NCBI GenBank assembly: GCA_002427845.1
Contig: DIYZ01000080.1
Location: 1-7,006 of the forward strand
DNA from: Chloracidobacterium sp. UBA6041
GTDB lineage: Bacteria; Acidobacteriota; Blastocatellia; Pyrinomonadales; Pyrinomonadaceae
Direction: 5' to 3'
Length of the DNA stretch: 7,006 nucleotides
Shown piece by piece: positions 1-7,006 of this stretch. The position numbers and the translations under genes were made by a program. The first letter of the stretch is position 1. Each line of letters opens with the position of its first letter. Below the pieces are notes generated by a model, which saw only the letters and a list, made by a program, of their open reading frames with translations, ran no database searches and was not told the origin of the DNA.

Positions 1-981
1 GCTGCCCGCGTGGGGACCCCGCTCTTCTGGCCGCTGGCCGCGACGCTGAGTTATGCGTTGGCAACTACCGCTTTTTCTTACTCCGGCATCGCGCACCATG
101 ACGCCCTAGCCACCGGTTATCTGGTGATTGCTTTCTACCTGATCCTGCAACTCTCCCGAAGAAGCGCAACGAAGCGCGCCTCCTATCTCCAAGCTGCCGG
201 CGCCGGTTTGCTATTGGGCCTGACAATAACCACATCGATGTTGCCATTCTTCATGGTAATTCTTTGCGCCCTCTACTTTCTCTTCTTGCGCCGCTGGCAA
301 CTTCTGCCGGTCTTTTTTCTGGGTTTGTTGGCGGGCTTGCTACCGCTCTTCGTCTACGACGCAGCCAGCTTCGGCAATCCGTTGCTGCTGCCCAACATTG
401 CCGGCCACTACTCAGATACTTACCTTCACTTTTCTCCGACTAACTTCGGCAACAAGCTCGTCTTTTACGCGCGGGCACTGATTTTTTATGCTCCGATTTT
501 TCCGCTCGGTCTATTCGGCCTCAGCTATATTCCGCGAGACCTCAGGCGTGAGCCACATTTCTTAGCGTTGGTTGCGATGATGATCGTCATCGCGGTTTAC
601 GTCTTCAATATTGATACAGAAGGCGCCTATCAGTTCGGCCCACGCTACTTGCTCCCAGCGATGCCCTTTGCCTGCCTCGGGCTAGTTGGATACAGCTATC
701 TCTTAAGGACTTCTGAGCGGCGGCTCGCGGGTGTTGTCATCGTGCTCGCTGGTGCACTTTCATTCGTTATTAATCTGGTGGGCGCGTTGCAAGGGGCCAT
801 GTGTTGTCCCGATGGGAGCAATGTATTCTTGAACCATGTCGCCGCCATTCGCCGCGGCGAACTGCGATCGCATCCGCTGTTCTCCTGGCTGCTAGTTCCC
901 CTTGCTCTTAGTATGGCGTTGTTTCTATGGACCGTAGTCGCGATGCGCAGGCGAAGACAGGGCGGATTGAACACTAATTAA
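1..981 (+). CDS. GT-C type membrane glycosyltransferase-like protein, 5' partial
   Basis: This is the C-terminal part of a polytopic inner-membrane protein, probably a dolichyl/polyprenyl-phosphate-sugar dependent glycosyltransferase of the GT39/ArnT-like kind. The frame is open from base 1, and the first start-like codon (GTG at base 10) falls inside an already hydrophobic, family-like stretch, so the true start is upstream of the window. Counting from that GTG, 323 residues are visible with about nine or ten hydrophobic segments (for example 5-24, 33-47, 62-92, 98-115, 150-172, 185-199, 211-231, 238-261, 291-311). An H-H-D triplet at 29-31, followed by a hydrophobic helix, lines up with H-T-D in the neighbouring full-length glycosyltransferase. 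FGPRYLLPAMPF at 209-220 is a typical late motif of these enzymes. The first loop, which carries the catalytic acidic pair in the family, is outside the window. The gene ends in TAA and converges on the next gene with a 35-base gap. The general class is fairly secure; donor and acceptor are unknown. Confidence 0.8.
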   Translation, partial: AARVGTPLFWPLAATLSYALATTAFSYSGIAHHDALATGYLVIAFYLILQLSRRSATKRASYLQAAGAGLLLGLTITTSMLPFFMVILCALYFLFLRRWQLLPVFFLGLLAGLLPLFVYDAASFGNPLLLPNIAGHYSDTYLHFSPTNFGNKLVFYARALIFYAPIFPLGLFGLSYIPRDLRREPHFLALVAMMIVIAVYVFNIDTEGAYQFGPRYLLPAMPFACLGLVGYSYLLRTSERRLAGVVIVLAGALSFVINLVGALQGAMCCPDGSNVFLNHVAAIRRGELRSHPLFSWLLVPLALSMALFLWTVVAMRRRRQGGLNTN

Positions 982-1016
982 AACAGGGCACACCTTCAGC
1001 AGGATAATCCAATCGT
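982..1016. other. Convergent intergenic gap, no terminator seen
   Basis: These 35 bases separate the stop codons of two convergent genes. They are moderately AT-rich. I see no stable GC hairpin followed by a T run in either direction, so termination here is either Rho-dependent or happens inside the facing gene. Confidence 0.5.
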
Positions 1017-2813
1017 TCATTTCACACGATATACGTAGATCGAATTGCCGATTACCGCTTCCGGTTTCAGGGTGCGATATTCAGCGAGGTAGTTAACCCG
1101 CTGCTCTTCGGTAACAAAATGTCCGTTCTCGTCTGCGGGCACGGCTATCGTCGAGCCGTTAAGGAAACTCGCTCCGATGGCAACATAGCGCGTATCAGGA
1201 ATTTTGACGCCCGGCTTCGGAAAAATTTCGTGATAAGCAATTCCGTACCGAGCCAGCGTACCCCAGCCGCCGGATATTGCCCCGCGCACTTCGGTCTCGC
1301 CCCGGGCATGCAGGTATTCCGCAAGATCCCGGGCATCGTCACCCCACTCAACGTTGGAGTCGGACAGATACCACCAATGTGGATGGCTGGATGCCAGTTG
1401 GTTCATGTAGGGAACGTAATCCGGGTACGCGCGCAACGCTTCGACGGTGGTCCAACTCAAAAGCAACGCCACGAGCGCAATAGCGAAATGGCGCGGATAG
1501 CGCACGCGCAACAATCGGTCGAGCAGCGCCCCGCCCAGCGTGAAGAGAAACATATAGACAGGCAGAAAATGCCTGACACCGATGTCAATGGTGCTGATCA
1601 TCGACACCGCTAAGTAGATTAACAAAGGTATGACTAACCAGAGGAAGCGCGGGTCACGATTTACAGCCAGGCGCCAGAGCGCCCAGAAGAGAGAAGCTAT
1701 GGAAAGAATGAGAAAGGGCAAGGATGTTTTTAGTGCGAAGGCCACGGGAAAGTAGTACCACCAGCCCAGAGAGCTGTAATGACCCAGCAAAGAGGTAGGA
1801 TGGCCGTGTTTGGTGTGCAGCCAGAAGTTGTAAAAGCCAAAAAGAAAGTAAGTTGGGACAACCGTCGATCCCCAGTGGAAAACGGCCATTAGATTGTCAA
1901 ATTTCTCTGGTGATTGCAGCTTTACCCAGGCCACGTCGGGTGTCGTGATCGGAGGCCTGCGGAAATAGTAAGCAGCATTGACGACCATCAGGACCATTAA
2001 AAAAGCAAACGCGGCATGAAGTAAGGGACGCCTTCCTGGGGCCTTCAATCGCGCGGCGAAGACCGTTCCCACGAGTGCCAGACACGCTAAAAGCGGCAGC
2101 ATAATAATCATCGAAAACTTTGTAACCAGCGCGATACCGCTTGCCAGACCAACAAGTAGCGCTCGGCGCCAGGTTGGGTTCTTCACATATCCCCGCAGCA
2201 CATAGAAGAACAGAAGGTAGACCAACGCGGCAGCCATGTCGGTATGTACAATGCGGCCATGGGCAAGCACTGTCGGCTCGACCGCAAACAGAGCGACCGA
2301 AAGACAGGCAGCGCGGGGTCCAAAGAGGTCACGCGCGTAGAGAAAGATCAACACGCCCAGGGCGAGAGTCGTGATAATAATGAAGGCGCGCGTCCAGAAA
2401 ATGATCGCCTCAAAATGTTCTGCGTTGTCGTTCCAAAAGCGAGACTGATAGCCCCAGGTCAGGTTCATGTTGTGTTCGGCCTCATCCTTCGCTGGGGGCG
2501 GCTCGTTCGGCTGGATAAAGAGAAGTGGCAACGCGGCCCACATTTTGACGAGCGGAGGATGTTCGTTGTTAAGTTGGAAGTACCCCGCAACCAGATGGTA
2601 GTATCCAGCCGGAATGTGAATCATTTCGTCGTTAGTGAGGCTCTTGCGCGATATTTGCCCGAACAGGTTGGCGGCCATCAACAGTAGGAGCGCAGCACAC
2701 ACCGCCTCGGCTTTGCGGACGGCAACCAGTCGCTGGAGAGCGGCAAACGCGCGAGCGATAGGCTCGCCAATAGTCACGCCGGCTTCCTGTTTCTGCTTCA
2801 ATGCGTCTTCCAT
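1017..2813 (-). CDS. GT39 family (ArnT/PMT-like) membrane glycosyltransferase
   Basis: A complete integral-membrane glycosyltransferase of 598 residues from the ATG at 2813, expected to move a sugar from a polyprenyl-phosphate carrier to an acceptor on the outer side of the cytoplasmic membrane. The N-terminal helix (about 37-55) is followed by the first extracytoplasmic loop with TNDE (60-63), which holds the acidic pair typical of the GT-C active site, and by NNEHPPLVK (82-90). H-T-D at 190-192 precedes another helix. GWWYYFPVAFALKT (350-363) and IDIGVRHFLPVY (409-420) are hallmark segments of this subfamily. The soluble tail carries YPDYVPYMNQL (463-473) and DSNVEWGDD (485-493), the usual tail motif with E where D is common. 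Length is normal for the family. The start is uncertain: TTG 2816 and ATG 2813 have only a weak ribosome site, while GTG 2777 has AGGAAG five bases upstream and still leaves 24 residues before the first helix. Substrate unknown. Confidence 0.9.
   Translation of the reverse strand: MEDALKQKQEAGVTIGEPIARAFAALQRLVAVRKAEAVCAALLLLMAANLFGQISRKSLTNDEMIHIPAGYYHLVAGYFQLNNEHPPLVKMWAALPLLFIQPNEPPPAKDEAEHNMNLTWGYQSRFWNDNAEHFEAIIFWTRAFIIITTLALGVLIFLYARDLFGPRAACLSVALFAVEPTVLAHGRIVHTDMAAALVYLLFFYVLRGYVKNPTWRRALLVGLASGIALVTKFSMIIMLPLLACLALVGTVFAARLKAPGRRPLLHAAFAFLMVLMVVNAAYYFRRPPITTPDVAWVKLQSPEKFDNLMAVFHWGSTVVPTYFLFGFYNFWLHTKHGHPTSLLGHYSSLGWWYYFPVAFALKTSLPFLILSIASLFWALWRLAVNRDPRFLWLVIPLLIYLAVSMISTIDIGVRHFLPVYMFLFTLGGALLDRLLRVRYPRHFAIALVALLLSWTTVEALRAYPDYVPYMNQLASSHPHWWYLSDSNVEWGDDARDLAEYLHARGETEVRGAISGGWGTLARYGIAYHEIFPKPGVKIPDTRYVAIGASFLNGSTIAVPADENGHFVTEEQRVNYLAEYRTLKPEAVIGNSIYVYRVK
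2783..2788 (-). promoter_or_regulatory. Candidate ribosome binding site for an internal GTG start
   Basis: Read on the minus strand this is AGGAAG, five bases before an in-frame GTG at 2777-2775. It is a better Shine-Dalgarno match than anything before the ATG at 2813, where only a GAAG-like stretch is present. If it is used, the GT39 protein starts 12 codons later than the ATG call and no longer overlaps the divergent YfhO gene. The first membrane helix stays intact with either start. Confidence 0.35.
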
Positions 2814-5803
2814 CAAGTCTTCAGTCTAAAATAACGCCGAGTTGTGCGACCGCGATAGTGGTCTCGCTGCTGCCGCTCTTCTATTTCCTTCCCGCAACGC
2901 GTGGGCGCCTCATCATCGCTCCTGACGATGGCACCGTTTTTAATGTGCCCTTGCGGTTGGCAACGGCAAACCTAATCCGCTCAGGCTACCTGCCGCTTTG
3001 GAACCCCTACATCTTCTGCGGCATGCCGTTACACGGAGCGGCGCAGGCGGGTGTGCTCTTTCCACTCAACTGGTTTTACCTCGCCTTCAACCCGGCCCTG
3101 GCAACAAACCTGATGATGCTCGCTACCTACGTGCTCGCCGCGCTGGGCGCGTATGTTTACGCGCATCGCCGCGGATCGAGCATCGCAGGCGCCGCGCTGA
3201 CGAGTGTCGTCTGGCAGTGGAGCGGCTTTCTGGTGGCACAGATTGGCCATACTAACATCGTCCACACTGCGGCGCTGCTGCCCTGGTTGCTGTGGGCCAT
3301 CGACGGATACGGGATGCTCGGTAAGAAAGGTCACGGCGTATTACTGGCCGCGCTGATTGCTGTGCAAGTTTTCGCCGGGCATCAGCAGACGCTCTTCTTC
3401 TCGCTATTTGTCGCGGGCGCTTACGCCGTCGTCATGTCGTGCGCACGGGAATCGTCAAGAGAAGCGCGCTCTCGTTATCTCTGGTCGCTGGCTTTCATCG
3501 CCGCAGGATTGGCGCTGGCGGCGGTGCAAATCTTACCGACCGTCGAACTGCTGCGCAACAGCCTTCGCGCGGAGGCATCATACGATTTCTTTACTTCATT
3601 CAGTTTGCCGCCGCGTTTTCTATGGACGTTTTTCGCGCCTTACATTTTGGGCGGCGGCGATGGTCAACTGTTTCGCGCTCCTTACGTTGGACCAGCGTTC
3701 TACGGCGAATACATCGGGTACGTGGGATTGGCGGCGATCATGCTGGCCACATTGTCGTTTGTTTTTAAACGCGATGCGTTAACAAAATTCTGGACCGTTG
3801 TCGCGATAATGGGTGCGACGCTTGCGCTCGGCCGCTTCCTGCCCTTGAACATTTACCGGCTGCCTTACCACCTGCCCGTGCTCAACCTCTTTCGTGTTCC
3901 CGCACGACACCTGATGGAGGTGGACTTCGCGCTGGCCGTACTGGCGGGCCGCGGCCTTACCGCAATCACTTCGGCGCCGAATCGGTCACGCGTGCTGAAA
4001 TGGACCGCGGCGATAGGTATTGCCGTCGTCTTGTTGACGATGCTGGCAATAACTGTCGGTAAGCCGGCCGTTTTTCATCTGGGCCGCGAAGGGCCGCCGA
4101 CATTCCTGCGCGCGCCCGAACTGTTTCTGCCAATCGTCCTGGCGTTACTAAGTCTGTGGGCGGTTTGGCTGTGCGCGCGCAGGAAACGCTGGGCCATGTT
4201 GCTGTTGTTCGCAGTAGTCGCTTTGGATTTGAATTTATGGGGCCAGTCTAGTGGCTGGAGATTGAGCAGCCCACCGCGCGACGATGCGTTTTGGCAGGAG
4301 CCGGCGGCGATCAAGTTTCTTCGCGAACGCGAAGGGCCGGCGGCGGCGCCGTATAGGGTTTTAACTCTCGATCGGCCGTTCACGCCCGACTTCCCGTTAG
4401 CTGACGCGAAGAACGGCGGTCAGTTTGTCTTAGCACTTCAGCCGGACATTTCGATGATGTACGGCGTGGAAAACGCCGCGGGCTACGATGGCTTCGGCCT
4501 CGCGCGCTATAGCCGTCTCGCCGGCGACATGAAAGTGTGGGGCGAGCTGAGCGATCCTGCCCGCAGTCTCGCGAACACCAGCCGCGAATTTGATTTGCTC
4601 AACGTCCGCTACCTTTTAACGAAGAGGCCTGCGACGGCTGAGACTGCTCAGCCGAAAGCTACGGAAGCAATCGCACCGCTGCGCATTGAGTCCGCTCCGC
4701 GCAATTACGCTGGTTACCCCTTCGCAGAACAAAAACTGAACGCGCCGTACCTTGATAAAGGCGCGCGGCTCGTGTTTAGCACACCGCCAACGCCGGCAGA
4801 TAACATTGCCCTGTTAACGTCATTGGCGTGGTCGGAACAAGTGGCCACGGGAACTATCGTGGCGCGCGTCCTGCTGCGCGCGGACGACGGTGAGAACTTC
4901 ACATTCGACCTGCGTGCCGGCCAACACACTTCCGATTGGGCTTACGATCGTGCTGACATACGCAAACGCATTCGCCACGCACGCGCGCCCGTGGCGACTA
5001 GCTACGCGGTGGAGGACTCGGTAGGCAAGTACCAGGGCCACACCTATGCCGCGGGATTCGCGTTGCCGAAGAAAGCCACCGTTGTCGCCGGAGAGATCCA
5101 AATCATGACGCTTGCAAACGCTCCTGACCTGGGATTGCAAGTCGAAAGCGTGTCGCTGATTGACAAGAGCACGGGCACCTTTGTGCCGTTGCAAAGCGAA
5201 GCGCTCAAGAAGACTAGCCGTAATGCCATGACGACGCAGCCGGACAATGAAAAGCGCCCGGAGGGACAACGTTGGCAAAACATCGCGGAGCTTGACGACG
5301 TTGTAGTTTATGAGAATAAACATGTGTTGCCGCGCGCCTGGCTCGCGACCGGCAGCGTGACCCTGCCGGACGAACAAGCGCTAAACGTCATTCGCAGTGG
5401 CAAGCTTGGCGGGCGCGACTGGAATCCGCGCCAAACCGTCCTGGTGGAATCACCGGTCCCTGGCAACGCGACAGAAGATTCGCAAAATGCGCGCGCTGAA
5501 ATAACCCGCAACGAGCCAAACCGCGTTGACATTAAAACCACTTCCAACACGAGCTCGATTTTAGTCCTGGCAGAAAATCACTACCCGGGCTGGCGCGCTC
5601 GAGTTGACGGCAACGCGGTTGACGTATTGCGCGTTAACTATAATCTGCGCGGTGTGGCGCTGCCTGCGGGCGAGCACCACGTGGAATTTGTCTACCGTCC
5701 GAAGTCCGTCTTGATCGGACTACTTGTTTCGCTGGTTACAATGCTGGGACTGGTGCTTTGGTGGCTGGGTTTTCTGCCGCGAATACCTTTCGGTCGTGGA
5801 TAG
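2801..5803 (+). CDS. YfhO family large membrane protein (putative GT-C glycosyltransferase)
   Basis: A 1000-residue membrane protein of the YfhO family. In Bacillus subtilis YfhO acts with CsbB in adding GlcNAc to lipoteichoic acid, so transfer of a lipid-linked sugar outside the membrane is a reasonable role here; the substrate is inferred only. Family marks in order: a short first helix (16-32), an acidic APDDGT loop (40-45), PLWNPYIFCGMPL (65-77), FAGHQQTLFF (191-200), AVQILPTVEL (241-250), NLFRVPARHL (362-371), then helices to about 478. A soluble part follows, with DLLNVRYLLTKR (598-609), ENKHVLPRAWL (838-848), HYPGWRARVDG (927-937), LPAGEHHVEFVYRP (954-967) and a final helix (968-990). 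Residues about 611-825 form a long beta-rich insert. The ATG start has no Shine-Dalgarno site; the next candidate, GTG at 2858, would cut into the first helix, so ATG 2801 is preferred. It overlaps the 5' end of the divergent GT39 gene. Confidence 0.9.
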   Translation: MRLPSSLQSKITPSCATAIVVSLLPLFYFLPATRGRLIIAPDDGTVFNVPLRLATANLIRSGYLPLWNPYIFCGMPLHGAAQAGVLFPLNWFYLAFNPALATNLMMLATYVLAALGAYVYAHRRGSSIAGAALTSVVWQWSGFLVAQIGHTNIVHTAALLPWLLWAIDGYGMLGKKGHGVLLAALIAVQVFAGHQQTLFFSLFVAGAYAVVMSCARESSREARSRYLWSLAFIAAGLALAAVQILPTVELLRNSLRAEASYDFFTSFSLPPRFLWTFFAPYILGGGDGQLFRAPYVGPAFYGEYIGYVGLAAIMLATLSFVFKRDALTKFWTVVAIMGATLALGRFLPLNIYRLPYHLPVLNLFRVPARHLMEVDFALAVLAGRGLTAITSAPNRSRVLKWTAAIGIAVVLLTMLAITVGKPAVFHLGREGPPTFLRAPELFLPIVLALLSLWAVWLCARRKRWAMLLLFAVVALDLNLWGQSSGWRLSSPPRDDAFWQEPAAIKFLREREGPAAAPYRVLTLDRPFTPDFPLADAKNGGQFVLALQPDISMMYGVENAAGYDGFGLARYSRLAGDMKVWGELSDPARSLANTSREFDLLNVRYLLTKRPATAETAQPKATEAIAPLRIESAPRNYAGYPFAEQKLNAPYLDKGARLVFSTPPTPADNIALLTSLAWSEQVATGTIVARVLLRADDGENFTFDLRAGQHTSDWAYDRADIRKRIRHARAPVATSYAVEDSVGKYQGHTYAAGFALPKKATVVAGEIQIMTLANAPDLGLQVESVSLIDKSTGTFVPLQSEALKKTSRNAMTTQPDNEKRPEGQRWQNIAELDDVVVYENKHVLPRAWLATGSVTLPDEQALNVIRSGKLGGRDWNPRQTVLVESPVPGNATEDSQNARAEITRNEPNRVDIKTTSNTSSILVLAENHYPGWRARVDGNAVDVLRVNYNLRGVALPAGEHHVEFVYRPKSVLIGLLVSLVTMLGLVLWWLGFLPRIPFGRG

Positions 5804-5821
5804 CCGCACGCGCGATTGCAA
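5804..5821. other. Convergent intergenic gap, no terminator seen
   Basis: Only 18 bases lie between the TAG of the YfhO gene and the TAA of the methyltransferase gene. The stretch is GC-rich and has no hairpin with a T tail, so the two transcripts probably overlap at their 3' ends. Confidence 0.5.
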
Positions 5822-6946
5822 TTACTCGACAACCAGTTCGTGGCGCAGCGTTTGTGAGCCGTAGTCCTCAAACCAGGTAACGTGTTCGGCCACCATGTCG
5901 AATTCCACGATGTACGTGCCGGGAGTCTCCGGGGCGCGTACTTTGAATTCAATGTTCGCCGTCTCGCCCGGTTCCAGGTCGCGAGGCAGACGCGCACGCC
6001 CATAGTCCCAGTCAACTTCCTCTTCGTCAGCCTGCAACAAATGTGAACCGAGGGAAACCGCGCCCTTTCCGCCGTGGGCCTCGCCTGCGGCGGTCCAACG
6101 CGCCAGTCCAATATTCTCCACGCGAACACGAAAAGTTAATTCTGAGGAAGCCCGACAGGCGTGAAGCTCCTCTTCGAGTTTGAGTTGGGCGACGAAGTGT
6201 TTGAGTGTGTCGTGCGTCGATGTTTCGCCTTTCGCTTTGCGGCAAACAACAGCCGCCCGATCGTCCTTGATCTCGACCAGCTCAACCTCAGCGAAACCGG
6301 TGTTTCGCAGCAGCGCCGTGAGTGCATCGACGCCTGGCAAAAACCAATTGAAGACCTGTTCCTTCGCGTCGGGTGGATTTTCGACGTAGGCAAGCGGATG
6401 CAGCACGGTCTTCGCGGAGCCAAACGAATACACGAACGACTTGGGCGTCTGCCTGGGAGGCATGATGGCTGTTTCAATCACCAGCAGTTCTTTCGTCACC
6501 TGGTAAAGGTTTTCCAGCGCGAGGATTGGGTGCTTCAGATGATAGAGGAGACCGAGGGCGAGGGTGATATCAAACTGACCAACCGTGCGCGGGTTCAGTT
6601 CATAAACATTCAGACGGCGAAACTCTACATCAAGGCCCAGCACCTTACGAACAAACAGTCCCTGGCGGACGTGCTGGCGTTGGCCATCAACTCCCAGCAC
6701 GCGTTTTGCGCCGCGGCGCTTGGCTTCGAAAGCGTAGAAGCCCGCGTTGCAGCCGATGTCGAGAAGCGTCTTACCACTCAGGTCCTTCGGAAGAAGCCTT
6801 TGAATAGTCTGCCACGGACCAAAAGGGTGATCGACGGGCTCGCCCATCACGCTCTCAGTCTTGGTATAAAGCCCGCCGCCGAGATCAATCCGGTGGAACC
6901 ACGGCTGGAGTCGTGTTAGCTCCGAGAGAATTTCGTCGCGCGTCAT
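5822..6946 (-). CDS. SAM-dependent methyltransferase (CmoB-like, DUF1698 type) with C-terminal beta-sandwich domain
   Basis: A 374-residue cytosolic protein. Residues 1-240 are a class I methyltransferase related to the CmoB/DUF1698 group: WFHRIDLGGG (16-25) before the fold, SAM-binding motif I LLDIGCNAGFYAFE (61-74), an acidic residue at the second strand in GVDGQ (85-89), GLLYHL (132-137), and NWFLPGVDALTALL (200-213) before a GF turn. True CmoB modifies tRNA wobble uridine; this protein sits among envelope glycosyltransferases and carries an extra domain, so methylation of a glycan, lipid or small molecule seems more likely. This is inference. Residues about 265-374 look like an Ig-like beta sandwich: FRVRVENIG (272-280), VSLGSHLL (297-304), an LPRDLEPGE turn (320-328), APETPGTY (338-345) and a VTWFEDYGS end (356-364). 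The ATG at 6946 has AGGA six bases upstream. It converges on the YfhO gene with an 18-base gap. Confidence 0.88.
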   Translation of the reverse strand: MTRDEILSELTRLQPWFHRIDLGGGLYTKTESVMGEPVDHPFGPWQTIQRLLPKDLSGKTLLDIGCNAGFYAFEAKRRGAKRVLGVDGQRQHVRQGLFVRKVLGLDVEFRRLNVYELNPRTVGQFDITLALGLLYHLKHPILALENLYQVTKELLVIETAIMPPRQTPKSFVYSFGSAKTVLHPLAYVENPPDAKEQVFNWFLPGVDALTALLRNTGFAEVELVEIKDDRAAVVCRKAKGETSTHDTLKHFVAQLKLEEELHACRASSELTFRVRVENIGLARWTAAGEAHGGKGAVSLGSHLLQADEEEVDWDYGRARLPRDLEPGETANIEFKVRAPETPGTYIVEFDMVAEHVTWFEDYGSQTLRHELVVE

Positions 6947-6952
6947 TATTTA

Positions 6953-6956
6953 TCCT
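6953..6956 (-). promoter_or_regulatory. Ribosome binding site of the methyltransferase gene
   Basis: On the minus strand this reads AGGA, six A/T-rich bases before the ATG at 6946. It supports that ATG as the start, which also places the family's N-terminal WFHRIDLG motif at the expected distance from the start. Confidence 0.5.
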
Positions 6957-7006
6957 GAAAAAATCTTTAATACAGAACCGCTCGCGGTAGAGTCTGTGTC
7001 AAAACT

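Noticed and set aside
1001..1009. Small palindrome ggataatcc in the convergent gap
   Set aside because: Four paired bases around a single base cannot form a stable terminator, and no T run follows.
1119..1613. Open frame of 164 codons on the plus strand opposite the GT39 gene
   Set aside because: It overlaps the conserved C-terminal motifs of the GT39 protein on the other strand and has no hydrophobic segments or motifs of its own.
2244..2687. Open frame of 147 codons on the plus strand opposite the GT39 N-terminal half
   Set aside because: It lies opposite the catalytic TNDE and H-T-D region of a well-supported gene, and its translation is basic and low-information.
4820..5377. Open frame of 185 codons on the minus strand inside the YfhO gene
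   Set aside because: It is antisense to the insert and later soluble region of the YfhO protein. The translation is Arg/His/Val-rich without motifs, as expected for a shadow frame in GC-rich DNA.
5815..5822. Palindrome attgcaat at the convergent gene ends
   Set aside because: Eight bases is short enough to arise by chance, and its place between two gene ends does not suggest an operator.
6161..6919. Long open frame of 252 codons on the plus strand, opposite the methyltransferase
   Set aside because: It is fully antisense to a gene with clear SAM-binding motifs, shows no recognisable domain, and is rich in residues expected from a mirrored GC-biased gene. It is a shadow frame.
6967..7002. 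Possible sigma-70 promoter upstream of the methyltransferase gene (minus strand TTGACA at 7002-6997 and TATTAA at 6972-6967)
   Set aside because: The TTGACA box is perfect, but the TATTAA box is 24 bases away, far from the usual 16-18, and no good -10 box sits at the right distance. It may be a chance match.

Overview
The window holds four genes that fill almost all of it: three large multi-pass membrane proteins of the GT-C glycosyltransferase type and one SAM-dependent methyltransferase with an extra C-terminal beta domain. I see no RNA genes, insertion sequences, CRISPR arrays or long repeats. The genome looks like that of a moderate-to-high GC, free-living bacterium. The style of the proteins (a YfhO protein with a large beta-rich insert, a methyltransferase with an Ig-like tail, GT39 proteins ending in a DSN-x-x-WG motif) reminds me of Acidobacteriota, perhaps Blastocatellia. 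This is recall of protein style, not a search result, so treat the taxonomy as a low-confidence guess.

Layout: bases 1-981 (+) are the C-terminal part of a membrane glycosyltransferase-like protein whose start lies before the window. After a 35-base convergent gap, 1017-2813 (-) encodes a complete GT39/ArnT/PMT-like glycosyltransferase. It is divergent from, and slightly overlaps at its 5' end, a 1000-residue YfhO-family protein at 2801-5803 (+). After an 18-base convergent gap, 5822-6946 (-) encodes the methyltransferase. The last 60 bases are its upstream region, with a good Shine-Dalgarno sequence. Neighbouring genes are always on opposite strands, so none of the four can share a transcript with its immediate neighbour.

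How the genes may work together: GT-C enzymes transfer sugars from polyprenyl-phosphate donors to acceptors on the outer face of the cytoplasmic membrane. Three of them beside a CmoB-like methyltransferase suggest a locus for building and decorating a cell-surface glycan or glycolipid. Substrates cannot be read from the sequence. This looks like a fairly ordinary envelope-glycan region rather than a clearly new system. The points most worth a second look are the overlapping head-to-head starts near 2777-2860, the roughly 210-residue insert in the YfhO protein, and the beta-sandwich tail on the methyltransferase.
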